Notes: a model not told the origin generated them from the letters alone. 64,000 nucleotides of DNA from Pseudonocardia alaniniphila (GCF_022524485.1 NZ_JAKXMK010000007.1:1-64000); one strand, 5' to 3'; shown: positions 7,785 through 16,875, counted from the first letter of the stretch. Numbers and translations are program-made.

Positions 7785-10556
7785 GTGGCACGTGGGCTGA
7801 ACCGGCGCCAGCAGCGGATCACCGAGGCCTTCGACGCGCTGTGCGAGGCGGTGGCGGCTGCACTCGGCGCGGCTGAGGGCCGTCGCGACTCCACCATCCG
7901 GGCGCACGCCGAGGCCATCGTGGAGATGTGGCTGCGCACCGACGGCCTCGACGCCGTGCAAGCCGACGCGGGGATGCGACCGCTGCTCACCAACCCCGCT
8001 TTGTCCGGACCCCTGGAACGTGTCCGGGCCGACCGCAGGGAGGCGTTCGCCGGGTGGCTCGAGGACGGGCCGCGGCGGCTCGCCGACATCCTCCAGGAGG
8101 CCGCGCCCGGTGCGGCCGGTCTCGCGCCCGAGCACTGGCTCGCCCGGGTCGGTGCGGTGGACGGCTCGGGGCCGGTGCCCTCCCTGTGGTCGATCGGTAC
8201 CGGCCGGATCGAGGACGCGGCGCCCGTCGACTTCCCCGTGGCGGTTCCGCTGCTCGACGAGTCGCACCTGCAGGTCAGCTCCGGCCATGAGGGCCGTGCG
8301 CGAGCGGAGGCGCTGGTCGAGGGCCTGCTGCTGCGCGTCATGAGCTACTTCCGGCCCGGGATCGTTCAGCTGCACGTCTGGGACGTCGGGCAGTTCACCG
8401 GCGCCCTGCCGGGGCTGTACCCGCTGACCCGCACCGGACTGCTCACGGTGCACGACCCGGCCATGCTGCCGCAGCTGCTCGACGAGCTCTCCGACCGCAT
8501 CCGGCGGGTGCACACCCGTCTGCTCGTCGACGGTCACCCCTCGCTGCGGGCCCTCGCCGAGTCGACGGGCGCGCGCAACGAGCCCTGGATCGTCGCGGTG
8601 CTCGTCGGCAACCGGGCACCGCTGAAGGACGACGAGCACCGCCAGCTGCAGCGTGTGGCCCGTGGCGGGCTCGCCTGCGGAGTGCAGCTGGTGCTGCTCG
8701 ACGTGCCGATGACGATCAACGCGCCCGTCGAGAGCGTGCGCGTGGACGACGCCGGCACGGCGGTGTCGTCGATGACGGGGCCGCACGTCACCGTGGATCT
8801 GGAGCCGCCGCTGCCGCCTGCCGAGGTCACGCGCGCGAGTCACGCCATCGCCGACGCCTACGAGAGCTGGCGCAGCCGGATCGGCACCTTCGCCGACGTG
8901 CTTCCGCGGCCCGCGCAGTGGGGGAAGGTCCGCTCGGTGTCGAGCCTGCACGCGCCGGTCGGGTTCGCCGACGGGCTGCCCGTGGAGATCGCGCTCGCCG
9001 ACGCCTCGCCGCACGCGCTGATCGGCGGTCCGAGCGGCTCGGGCAAGACGAACCTGCTGCTCACGATGATCAGCGCGCTCGCTACCCGGTACGACCCTGA
9101 CGAGCTGGAGTTCTACCTGCTCGACTTCAAGGAGGGCGTGTCCTTCGCCCAGTTCGCGCCCGGTCGGCGCGACCGCACCTGGCTGCCGCACGCCCGGCTC
9201 GTCGGCGTCAACATCAACACCGACCGCGAGTTCGGTCTGGCGTTGCTGCAGTTCCTCGCCGACGAGATGCGCCGCCGTGCTGAAGCCGCGAAGGCGTACG
9301 AGGTCACCAAGCTGGAGGAGCTGCGCGCGGCCGATCCCGAGGGGCGTTGGCCGCGGATCGTCGCCGTGATCGACGAGTTCCAGTACCTGTTCGCCGAGCG
9401 CGATGCCGTGACGCGGGCGGCGACGCTCCTGCTGGAGGACGTCGCCCGGCGTGGGCGATCTCAGGGGATCCATCTGGTGCTGGCGAGCCAGGACGTGTCG
9501 GGCATCGAGGCGTTCTGGGGCCGCCCCGCGATCTTCGAGCAGTTCGTGCTGCGGATCGCCCTGCCGCGGGCCCGCCGGGTGCTCGCCGAACTCAACGACG
9601 CCAGCCTCGACTTGCCGCGCTGGCACGCGGTGATCAACCACGAGTCCGGGATCAAGCACGGCAACGAGATCGTCCGGCTCCCCGACGCCTCCGGGCAGGG
9701 CGCTTCGGGCGACGAGGCCGCCACGTCGAGCGTCGGAGCGGTGCAGCGCGTGCTGCACGAGCGGTACGCCGAGGGCCGCCCGCAGCCGCGTCTGTTCGAC
9801 GGGAGCAGCTCGCCGCGGTTCAACGACCTCGCGGCGGGGCTCCCGCGCGACGGCGTTCCCCGTGCACTCGTCGGGCAGAACATCGACGTCGCCGGCAGCG
9901 CGGCCGCGGTCGGGCTGCCGGACGCACCGGGCCGCAACCTGGGCGTACTCGCGGCCGTCGGACGCGAGGCGGTGCGGGTGCTCGGGGCGGCGGCGGCCTC
10001 GCTGGCGGGGCAGTACCCGGCGGGCGGGGTGGACGTCGTGGTGGCCCCGCTGGTCGCGGAGGCGGCGGAGCCGGCAGCCCGGTTGGCCGACCGGATCGCC
10101 GCCACCGGCACGCCCGTCGAGATCGTCGGTCTCGACGGCGTGCGCGCTCGGGTCGAGGAGCTCGCGAAGGGCGTCACCGATCGGCTGAGCGGCCCGGCAC
10201 CCGGCCGTCCCGTCGTGCTGGTGCTCTACGGCGCCGACGCGGCCGACACCGTGCTGGAACGGGAGGGCACCGAGGCGATGCGCAAGCTGATGCGCTTCGG
10301 GCCGGAGACCGGTGTGCACGTGCTGGGGTGGTGGCGCAGCGTGCAGCGGTTGCGGGCGCTGCTGATGATGAGCGCGTCCGTCGACGACCTCGGGGCGTGG
10401 GTGGCGCTCGACGTCCAGGGTTCCGAGGTACAGGCCCTCGTCCCCGGGATGCTGGTCAACTGGTCACCCCGGCCCGGCCGTGGGCTGTTCTTCGACCGCG
10501 CCCAGCACGCTGCGCCCGAGGTGGTCATCGTCCCGTCCCTTCCGGAGGCCGAGTGA
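7785..10556 (+). CDS. Soluble FtsK/SpoIIIE-type ATPase with three ATPase-like domains
   Basis: A 923-residue protein with no membrane segment, unlike FtsK and EccC. A helical N-terminus (about 1-110) precedes three domains. The first ATPase-like domain (about 150-345) has a degenerate P-loop position (SSGHEGRARAEA, about residue 166). The central domain (about 380-640) is intact, with Walker A GGPSGSGKT (about 414-422), the FtsK-type YLLDFKEGVSF and Walker B IVAVIDEF (D530, E531), followed by LASQDV. The third domain (about 680-920) lacks a P-loop (VLAAVGREAVRV near 720). Three tandem ATPase domains are the EccC/EssC plan of type VII secretion, but here only the middle one looks catalytic and no EccB/D/E partners exist. 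The GTG at 7785 lies 6 bp after the preceding stop. Confidence 0.85.
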   Translation: MARGLNRRQQRITEAFDALCEAVAAALGAAEGRRDSTIRAHAEAIVEMWLRTDGLDAVQADAGMRPLLTNPALSGPLERVRADRREAFAGWLEDGPRRLADILQEAAPGAAGLAPEHWLARVGAVDGSGPVPSLWSIGTGRIEDAAPVDFPVAVPLLDESHLQVSSGHEGRARAEALVEGLLLRVMSYFRPGIVQLHVWDVGQFTGALPGLYPLTRTGLLTVHDPAMLPQLLDELSDRIRRVHTRLLVDGHPSLRALAESTGARNEPWIVAVLVGNRAPLKDDEHRQLQRVARGGLACGVQLVLLDVPMTINAPVESVRVDDAGTAVSSMTGPHVTVDLEPPLPPAEVTRASHAIADAYESWRSRIGTFADVLPRPAQWGKVRSVSSLHAPVGFADGLPVEIALADASPHALIGGPSGSGKTNLLLTMISALATRYDPDELEFYLLDFKEGVSFAQFAPGRRDRTWLPHARLVGVNINTDREFGLALLQFLADEMRRRAEAAKAYEVTKLEELRAADPEGRWPRIVAVIDEFQYLFAERDAVTRAATLLLEDVARRGRSQGIHLVLASQDVSGIEAFWGRPAIFEQFVLRIALPRARRVLAELNDASLDLPRWHAVINHESGIKHGNEIVRLPDASGQGASGDEAATSSVGAVQRVLHERYAEGRPQPRLFDGSSSPRFNDLAAGLPRDGVPRALVGQNIDVAGSAAAVGLPDAPGRNLGVLAAVGREAVRVLGAAAASLAGQYPAGGVDVVVAPLVAEAAEPAARLADRIAATGTPVEIVGLDGVRARVEELAKGVTDRLSGPAPGRPVVLVLYGADAADTVLEREGTEAMRKLMRFGPETGVHVLGWWRSVQRLRALLMMSASVDDLGAWVALDVQGSEVQALVPGMLVNWSPRPGRGLFFDRAQHAAPEVVIVPSLPEAE

Positions 10557-10915
10557 GCGCCGCTCGCGAGTACAAGGAGGTCGTCGCCGGGATCACCGCC
10601 GCCGCGGCGGCCCTGCACGAGCGGGACCGGGGGCGGGCAACGGATCTGGCCCGGGAACGCATCCGCCTTCACACCGAGATGCTGGGGGCGGGGGAGCGTG
10701 CCGCGCTGACCAGGTTCGCGGTGGAGCTGCACTGGGAGGCGGCGCTCGAGGCGTTGTGGATGGAGTCGTGGATGAAGCTGCGGCCACGCCCGGGCCCCGA
10801 CCCGGACGCCGACCCGGCCGATCTCGACCGGTTCGACGCCGAACTCGAGCGGCGTTCCGCCGATCTGCTCGACGCGGTCCGGCGCCGCCGCTTCGGCCTA
10901 CCTCCCCTGCGCTGA
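10553..10915 (+). CDS. Small helical protein closing the FtsK-like module
   Basis: A 120-residue charged, mostly helical protein with no signal or membrane segment. It is Arg/Glu/Ala-rich with a Pro/Asp-rich linker near residue 80-90 (PRPGPDPDADPADL) and a basic end (RRRRFG). The GTG at 10553 overlaps the ATPase stop by 4 nt (GTGA), indicating strict co-translation. It converges on the NlpC/P60 gene with only 4 bp between the two stops. No family is recognised. Confidence 0.75.
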   Translation: MSAAREYKEVVAGITAAAAALHERDRGRATDLARERIRLHTEMLGAGERAALTRFAVELHWEAALEALWMESWMKLRPRPGPDPDADPADLDRFDAELERRSADLLDAVRRRRFGLPPLR

Positions 10916-10919
10916 GCTC

Positions 10920-12671
10920 TCAGCTCGCGAGGATCACCAGCACTTCGCCGTCGTCGACGGATTGCAGCAGCACGAGGCGGTTGTCGCCCGAGGCGACGAG
11001 CCTGGCGGCGGTGTCGGCGTCGACCGTCCGCTTTGCCTGGACCTCGAACTCCGAGGGGTCACCCGAGGCGTCGGTGAGCTGGATCGTGCCGCCGCGGGAA
11101 AGGCCGACCGTGCCCGCGGCCTGAGGCAGCGTGATCGCGGTGGTGCCGCCGGTGCGCGTCACCGACGCCGTCCCTGCCCCCGTCGGCGCGGCCACCGGCC
11201 CTCCCGCCTTCGCGGCGACGAGATCCAGCGTCGTGCCGTCCGGCAGGCCGACGGTGTTGGGCGGGAGAGTGTCGGCGGCCCCGGCGGTGTCGTCGTCACC
11301 GGGCGGCGTGGTGGCCTGCGCCGGTGTGCTGGTGGGTGGCGGGGTGGTGGTGCGGTCGGCGGTCTCGCGCGGCCGGGTGGTCGAGGCGTCGGCACGCGGT
11401 GCGCGCGTCGGCGGAGCGGTCGTGGCCTGCGCCGGTGCGCTGCTCGCCGGTGGCGTGGTGGCTCGGACGTCCGACTCCTCGGGCGCGGCGCTCGGGCTGC
11501 TCGCGGGTGGTGTGGTGGTGGCCTGCGCCGGTGCGCTGCCTGCGCGGTCGCCGGTTGCCGGCGCCGTGGATTCCGGCGGCGTGGTCGTTCCACCGCCCGT
11601 TTGTGGGTCGGCGGCCTGCCCGGTCGTGGTCGACGCATCGCCTGCCGGCGGGGCGGCACTCCCGGACGTCGTCGCGGGGCCGGCTGTGCCCTGCTCCGCG
11701 GCCGGACCGGTCGGCGGCGCCTGCGACACGGAACCGTCCGGGGCAGCAGCGGATGTCGGGGCGTCCGGGGCCGGGGCGGCGACGACGCTGGACGGAGCGG
11801 GCGCCTGTGTGCCGGGCGCGGGAGTCACCGGGACGTCGTCCGGTGCGGGTGGGGCGGGGAACTCGGCGGGGCCGGGAGGCGCGTCCGGTGCGGGCTCGGG
11901 CGGGACGTCGAACGGGAGGTCCGGCGCCTCCAGCAGCCCGGGCGCGTCACGGCCCGCGGCAGGACGGGTGGCGCCGAGGTAGTCGTCCCCCGGATAGCGC
12001 ACGAAGGCCGTGCGGACCGGCTTGCCGAAGGTCGGGGCGTTGATCATCCGGCCGTTGCCGAGGTAGAGCCCGACGTGGTGCACGCGCTCCGGCACTCCGT
12101 AGAACACCAGGTCACCCGGCTCCAGCGGCGCGTCCGCCGGCACGTGCGGGCCGGCGTAGTACTGCGTGTGCGCGGTGCGGGGCAGGGAGATGCCTGCCCA
12201 GTCGTAGGCGGCCGTGGTGAGCCCCGAACAGTCGAAACCCGCCTCGCCGGAGAGCGGTCCGTCCCCGCCCCATACGTAGGGCAGACCGCGTTGCACCATC
12301 GCGAAGGCGATCGCGACCGCAGCCGCGGTGCCGGGCTTGGCCGTGGTGGTGATCCTCGGTACGTCAGGAATGCGGGCCGGGGGCGGCAGTGCTGCGGTGG
12401 GCACGGCGAGGGTCGCCGGATCGCCCAGGTCGGCGATCGTCAGGCCGAGAACGATCGGGCCCGTGCGGCCGGGGTTGGCCCCGCCGAGCTTCCGGCCGAA
12501 GGATGCGGGCCGCACCGGTGCGGTGACCTGCTCCGGCACGACCTCCTCGGCCGCTGCCGGGGCTGCGTCGACGTCCTGGGCCGGGAGAGTCACCAGGACG
12601 ACACCGACCAACGCGAGGACGGCGACGGCGACCGCGGGCCACCGGGGAATGCGGTGGCGCTCGTTCGTCAC
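10920..12671 (-). CDS. NlpC/P60 cell-wall peptidase with long Pro/Thr linker
   Basis: A 583-residue exported protein with an N-terminal signal/anchor (about 10-30) and an NlpC/P60 domain (about 110-225) that should cut peptidoglycan peptides. The catalytic Cys is in FDCSGLT and the His in HHVGLYLG; NAPTFG follows the region of the third polar residue. Next comes about 240 residues of Pro/Thr/Ser/Ala low complexity, a likely wall-spanning spacer with repeated PAQATT. The C-terminal domain (about 480-583) has the strand pattern of the last half of a sortase fold (IQLTDASG...FEVQ...LVLLQ...LVILAS) but no catalytic Cys. The GTG at 12671 follows GAGGAGG. Confidence 0.85.
   Translation of the reverse strand: MTNERHRIPRWPAVAVAVLALVGVVLVTLPAQDVDAAPAAAEEVVPEQVTAPVRPASFGRKLGGANPGRTGPIVLGLTIADLGDPATLAVPTAALPPPARIPDVPRITTTAKPGTAAAVAIAFAMVQRGLPYVWGGDGPLSGEAGFDCSGLTTAAYDWAGISLPRTAHTQYYAGPHVPADAPLEPGDLVFYGVPERVHHVGLYLGNGRMINAPTFGKPVRTAFVRYPGDDYLGATRPAAGRDAPGLLEAPDLPFDVPPEPAPDAPPGPAEFPAPPAPDDVPVTPAPGTQAPAPSSVVAAPAPDAPTSAAAPDGSVSQAPPTGPAAEQGTAGPATTSGSAAPPAGDASTTTGQAADPQTGGGTTTPPESTAPATGDRAGSAPAQATTTPPASSPSAAPEESDVRATTPPASSAPAQATTAPPTRAPRADASTTRPRETADRTTTPPPTSTPAQATTPPGDDDTAGAADTLPPNTVGLPDGTTLDLVAAKAGGPVAAPTGAGTASVTRTGGTTAITLPQAAGTVGLSRGGTIQLTDASGDPSEFEVQAKRTVDADTAARLVASGDNRLVLLQSVDDGEVLVILAS
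11311..11527 (-). repeat. Internal repeats in the NlpC/P60 spacer
   Basis: The decamer gtggcctgcg recurs at 11311, 11422 and 11518 within longer similar stretches. These encode PAQATT followed by PP on the minus strand. They are the visible part of a low-complexity spacer that probably varies in length between strains. Confidence 0.6.
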
Positions 12672-12799
12672 GTCGGCACCTCCTCGCCCGGTAGGTAGCC
12701 CGATCGTGCCTCTCGTCGCATCCGGACGCTAGACGAGCGGGACGAACCACCCGGGCGTTCGCCCGGCCGTCACCGGCGCGAAAGGAGGACCATGGAGCC

Positions 12800-14215
12800 G
12801 TGATCTTCACCGACGCGCGCGAAATCGCCAGGATGCTGAGGGCCAAGGAAGTGTCGGCCCGTGAGGTGCTCGCGGCGCACCTCGCACAGATCGAGCGCTG
12901 CAACCCCGAGGTCAATGCGGTCGTCACGCTCGTCGCCGACCGCGCAGCCGAGGAGGCCGCGGCCGCTGACGAGCGGCTGGTCCACGGCGAGGAGATCGGG
13001 CCGCTGCACGGCCTGCCCATCGCGCACAAGGACACCCACGACACCGCTGGGATCCGCACCACGTACGGGTCACCGCTGCTGGCCGACAACGTGCCCGCGC
13101 GCGACGCCCTGGTGGTGGAGCGGATCCGGTCCGCGGGTGCGATCACGATCGGCAAGACGAACGTTCCGGAGTTCGCCGCAGGGAGCCACACCGTCAACCC
13201 CGTCTTCGGAGCGACGCACAACCCCTATGACCTGGGGCGATCGGCCGGTGGGAGCAGCGGCGGCGCCGCGGCGGCGCTCGCCTGCGGGATGCATGTGCTC
13301 GCCGACGGCAGCGACATGGGCGGGTCGTTGCGCAATCCGGCCTCGTTCTGCAACGTGGTCGGGCTGCGCCCCTCACCCGGACGTGTGCCGGTGTGGCCGA
13401 CCGCGGCGCCGTGGTCGAGCCTCTCGGTGACGGGGCCGATGGCCCGCACGGTCTCCGACGTGGGGCTCCTGCTCAGCGTGCTGGCCGGACCGGACCCGCG
13501 CGACCGCTCGGCCCTCGACACTCCCGGATCGGAGTTCGCCGCCGAGCCGCCCACCGACGTCCGTGGCCTGCGCGTGGCCCTGGCGCCCGACCTCGGTGGG
13601 AGGGTGCCGGTGGATCCGGACGTCCGCGCCGTGATCGAGAAGACCGCAAGTGTGTTCGAGGGGCTCGGTTGCGCGGTCGAACCCGCCTGCCCTGATCTCA
13701 CCGGCGCCGACGAGGCGTTCCGGACGTTGCGGGCGTGGCTGTTCGAGCTCGGTTTCTCGGCGTTGCTCGACGAGCATCCCGACTCCCTCAAGGCGACGCT
13801 TCGCGAGAACATCCTCATCGGTCGGGGGCTCACCGGTCCGGACGTCAGCCGTGCCCACGCCGTCCAGGCGGCGCTCCACGAGCGCATGCGGGAGTTCTTC
13901 GACCGCTACGACGTGCTGCTCGCACCGGTGAGCCAGGTGCCGCCGTTCCCGGTCGAGTCGGAGTACCCCACGGAGGTGGCAGGCGTGCCGATGCGCGACT
14001 ACCTCGAGTGGATGGGCTCGGCCTACCTGATCTCGGTGACGGGCTGCCCGGCGCTGTCCGTGCCCGCGGGGTTCACGCCGGGCGGTCTGCCCGTCGGCGT
14101 GCAGATGGTCGGTCCCTACCGGGGAGAGGCGGGGCTGCTGCGGATCGGGCGGGCGTTCGAGCAGGCCACGGGTCACGGGCTGGTCCGGCCCGCGCTCGCC
14201 GTTCCCGCCGCCTGA
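12800..14215 (+). CDS. Amidase-signature-family amidase
   Basis: A 471-residue enzyme that hydrolyses C-N amide bonds using a Ser-cisSer-Lys triad. The Lys is in AHKDTHD (about 81), the cis-Ser in SAGGSSGG (about 155) and the nucleophile Ser in DMGGSLRNP (about 178). Length and motifs are complete. AAAGGAGG lies at 12781-12788. The nearest ATG (12792) opens only ATG-GAG-CCG-TGA, and the gene proper starts at the GTG 12800, which overlaps that TGA. The gene converges on the PLP-enzyme operon across a perfect hairpin and may belong to the same catabolic locus. The substrate is unknown. Confidence 0.92.
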   Translation: MIFTDAREIARMLRAKEVSAREVLAAHLAQIERCNPEVNAVVTLVADRAAEEAAAADERLVHGEEIGPLHGLPIAHKDTHDTAGIRTTYGSPLLADNVPARDALVVERIRSAGAITIGKTNVPEFAAGSHTVNPVFGATHNPYDLGRSAGGSSGGAAAALACGMHVLADGSDMGGSLRNPASFCNVVGLRPSPGRVPVWPTAAPWSSLSVTGPMARTVSDVGLLLSVLAGPDPRDRSALDTPGSEFAAEPPTDVRGLRVALAPDLGGRVPVDPDVRAVIEKTASVFEGLGCAVEPACPDLTGADEAFRTLRAWLFELGFSALLDEHPDSLKATLRENILIGRGLTGPDVSRAHAVQAALHERMREFFDRYDVLLAPVSQVPPFPVESEYPTEVAGVPMRDYLEWMGSAYLISVTGCPALSVPAGFTPGGLPVGVQMVGPYRGEAGLLRIGRAFEQATGHGLVRPALAVPAA

Positions 14216-14225
14216 CGCTTTATTA

Positions 14226-14264
14226 CCGGGTCGCGGAACCGCGCGTCACGGTTCCGCGACCCGG
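14226..14264. terminator. Perfect bidirectional hairpin between convergent genes
   Basis: Arms 14226-14241 and 14249-14264 are perfectly complementary (16 bp) around a 7-nt loop. It lies 10 bp after the amidase stop and about 105 bp after the end of the PLP-enzyme gene, so it can end transcription from both sides. Confidence 0.85.
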
Positions 14265-14368
14265 AGGGTCGGGGAGCGGACATCTCAGGCTGAGAAACGG
14301 CGTTGTCGAGGCCGAACGCCCTCTCGGAGCCGCGCGACCTTCGCCCGCGAACCGGGCGGCTCGCGCAC

Positions 14369-15553
14369 TCAGGCCGGGCGACTCGCGGGCGTCAGGCGTA
14401 GCAGGTCGCGGTGGGCGTGCAGGGCGGCGAGCAGCGTCTCCAGGTCCCCGGCCGTGTTGTAGCAATGCGGCGAGACCCGTAGGTTGCCGGCGCGCGACGA
14501 GGTGACGATGCCGTCGTTCTCCAGCCGCGCCACGAGCTGCTCGACATCCGTGGACGCAATCGCAACCATCGGGCCGCGGCGGGCCGGGTCCTTCGGTGTG
14601 GCGACCACACCGCCCATGGCGACGACCTCGTCGATCAGCCGGTCGTTGAGCCCGCGGACGTGCGCGGCGGTCGCCTCGATGCCGATCTCCAGCATCAGCT
14701 CGACTCCCGCGATGGCCGCGTACACCGAGGGGATCGGCGGCGTACCCGCCTCGAACCGCCGCGCGTTCGCCGCCGGGCGGTAGCGGTCGACGCGCATCGC
14801 GAAGATGTCCTCGTCCGCGAACCACCCCGTCGAGGTCGGGACGACGTCAGCGGTGGTCGCGGGGTTCGCGTAGAGGAACCCGATCCCGGGCGAGCCGAGC
14901 AGGTACTTCAGCGCGCCCCCGGTCACGAAGTCGACGCCCAGCGCGCCGACGTCGATCGGTACCGCGCCCACGGACTGGTAGGTGTCCAGCAGGACGAGCG
15001 CGCCGCGTTCGTGGGCGAGCCGCGTGATCGCCTCGACGTCCAGCAGGCTTCCGTTGAGATAGCAGACGTGCGTGATCGACACGATCGCCGTGCGCTCGTC
15101 GATCACCTCCGCGAACCGGTCGAGCGAGAGCGTGTTGTCGCCCTCCGCGGAAACGTGCACCACCCGCGCGCCCCGCCGCTCCTGGGCGTGCCAGATCTGC
15201 CCGATCGTCGGGAACTCGAGCTCGGTGGTGACCACGGTGTCGCGCTCGCCGAAGTCGAGCGCCGACGCCAACGCGCTGACGCCTGCTGAGGCCGAGGCCG
15301 TGACCGCAATGCTGTTCGGGTCGGCGTGCAGCACCCGGGCGAACGCGCTGCGTGCCTGCTCGCTGCGCTCGACCCAGTGGCTCCACAGCGACCCCTCGGC
15401 CTCGAGCCCGGCCAGGTAATCGCCGTACGCGGCTCGCACCGCGTCCGAGAGCGCTCCCTGCGAGCAGCTGTTGAGGTACACCCGGTTCTCGAAGATCGGG
15501 AACCGGTGCCGGATCGTCTCCGCGAGGGTTCCCCCGCCGGTCACACTGCTCAT
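14369..15553 (-). CDS. Class V aminotransferase-fold PLP enzyme
   Basis: A 394-residue protein of the cysteine desulfurase / isopenicillin epimerase-like group. Recognisable blocks are VYLNSCSQG near the start, ITHVCYLNG, VLLDTYQSVGAVPIDV (the Asp that pairs with the PLP ring) and TGGALKYLLGSPG with the PLP-binding Lys. The C-terminal domain has FEAGTPPIPSVYA and LRVSPHCYNT. It is more like the lyase/epimerase members than an IscS, because no Cys-containing active loop is seen. The ATG at 15553 has AAAGG 7 nt upstream. It is the second gene of an operon with the amidohydrolase (23-bp gap). Confidence 0.88.
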   Translation of the reverse strand: MSSVTGGGTLAETIRHRFPIFENRVYLNSCSQGALSDAVRAAYGDYLAGLEAEGSLWSHWVERSEQARSAFARVLHADPNSIAVTASASAGVSALASALDFGERDTVVTTELEFPTIGQIWHAQERRGARVVHVSAEGDNTLSLDRFAEVIDERTAIVSITHVCYLNGSLLDVEAITRLAHERGALVLLDTYQSVGAVPIDVGALGVDFVTGGALKYLLGSPGIGFLYANPATTADVVPTSTGWFADEDIFAMRVDRYRPAANARRFEAGTPPIPSVYAAIAGVELMLEIGIEATAAHVRGLNDRLIDEVVAMGGVVATPKDPARRGPMVAIASTDVEQLVARLENDGIVTSSRAGNLRVSPHCYNTAGDLETLLAALHAHRDLLRLTPASRPA

Positions 15554-15576
15554 CTCGTGCCTTTCCACTGCCGGCC

Positions 15577-16875
15577 TCAGCCGATCCGCCCCGAGCCGAC
15601 CACCAGCTGCCTGCGCACCGAGAGCGCAGCCTCCCGGTGTCCCTCGCGCTCCGCCGCGAGGTTGCGCTCGGGGCACCAGTGCAGCCGGCCTGCCGCGAGC
15701 GTGCAGGCGGGCCGGTGCAGGACGTCGATGCTCTCGGTGGGGTCGCCGGGGACCGCGACGACGTCGGCTGCCAGCCCGGTGGCGAGCTGCCCGGTCACCG
15801 CGTCGAGTCCGCACGCCGCCGCCGCTCGGTGCGTGGCCGCTGCGATGATCTCGCGGGTGGACATCCCGGCGTCGGCGAGCACGTCGAGCCCGTCCGCGTA
15901 GTTCTCGAACGGGACGAGGCCGATGCCGGCGTCCGTGCCGGCAACCAGCTCGATGCCCGCCTCCCGCATCGCACGCAGGTTCGCGATCAGGGCGTCGCGC
16001 TCGTCCCACGGGCAGAAGTAGGGGTCGGGCAGGCATGCGGTGTTCATCGTGGGACAGACGACGATCCCGCGCTCGACGATCCGCCGCGCGATCTCCGGGT
16101 CGAACCGGGAGCCGCTCTCGGTGACCCAGCCGCAGTGCTCGATCATGTCGACCCCGGCTTCAACGGCGCGGCGGATGCCTTCCACCCCGAGCGCGTGCGT
16201 GGTGACGGGCATGCCGAGCCGATGCGCCTCCTCGACGCAGGCCTGCAGCTCCTCGACGGTGTAGCGGGCGTGCCAGGGGCGGCTGCCTGCGGTCATGAAC
16301 CCGCCGGTGGACATGATCTTGATGACGTCGGTGCGCTGCTTTGCCCGGATCCGGACCTCCCGCACCACCTCGAGCGCGCTGTCGGCCTCCCCGCCCATCG
16401 TCCACGCGTGCCCGGCGGTGACGGTGATCGGCGCGTTGGCCACCTGCAGTCGCGGGCCGGGGACGAGGCCGTCACGCACGGCGTCGCGGATCGTGGTGGC
16501 CAGGGCGCCGCGACAGCCCAGGTCGCGGGCGGTGGTGACTCCGGCGTCCAGCAGCCGGCCGGCGCTGTTGACCATCCGGCACGCCAGTTCGGCGTCGGTG
16601 GCGGTCAGCTCGCTGACCGTGGACGTCTCGCTTCCGTCCATCGCCAGGTGGACGTGGCAGTCGATCAGGCCTGGCATCAGTGTGTGGTCACCGAGCTCAA
16701 CCAGGCGGACGTCCGGCGCGGCTTGGAGGGAGACCTCGGCCCACGGGCCGACCGCGGCGATCCGGCCGTCCATGGCCAGCACCGCACCGTCCTCGAGAAC
16801 GGGGGCGTCCGCATGCGGCAGCAACCGGTCCGCTCGCAGGAGGACAGCTGCGGATCCGCTCCCAAAGTTGCTCAT
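15577..16875 (-). CDS. Metal-dependent amidohydrolase (imidazolonepropionase/prolidase-like)
   Basis: A 432-residue TIM-barrel hydrolase that should open an amide or cyclic amide. Metal ligands are visible in order: HVH in IDCHVHLAM (about 75), a Lys in DVIKIMSTGG that is probably carboxylated, His in VTTHALG, His in MIEHCGW, and the catalytic Asp in AGTDAGIG. The N-terminal beta-sandwich start (RADRLLPHADAPVLEDGAV) and the return of this domain at the end (GLAADVVAVPGDP) are typical. It heads the operon with the PLP enzyme and is divergent from the transporter operon at 17009. The arrangement suggests one catabolic unit. Confidence 0.9.
   Translation of the reverse strand: MSNFGSGSAAVLLRADRLLPHADAPVLEDGAVLAMDGRIAAVGPWAEVSLQAAPDVRLVELGDHTLMPGLIDCHVHLAMDGSETSTVSELTATDAELACRMVNSAGRLLDAGVTTARDLGCRGALATTIRDAVRDGLVPGPRLQVANAPITVTAGHAWTMGGEADSALEVVREVRIRAKQRTDVIKIMSTGGFMTAGSRPWHARYTVEELQACVEEAHRLGMPVTTHALGVEGIRRAVEAGVDMIEHCGWVTESGSRFDPEIARRIVERGIVVCPTMNTACLPDPYFCPWDERDALIANLRAMREAGIELVAGTDAGIGLVPFENYADGLDVLADAGMSTREIIAAATHRAAAACGLDAVTGQLATGLAADVVAVPGDPTESIDVLHRPACTLAAGRLHWCPERNLAAEREGHREAALSVRRQLVVGSGRIG

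Noticed and set aside
7401..10319. 972-codon minus-strand frame opposite the FtsK-like gene
   Set aside because: The composition is His/Arg/Gly-rich without domains. The plus-strand protein has Walker motifs and proper junctions.
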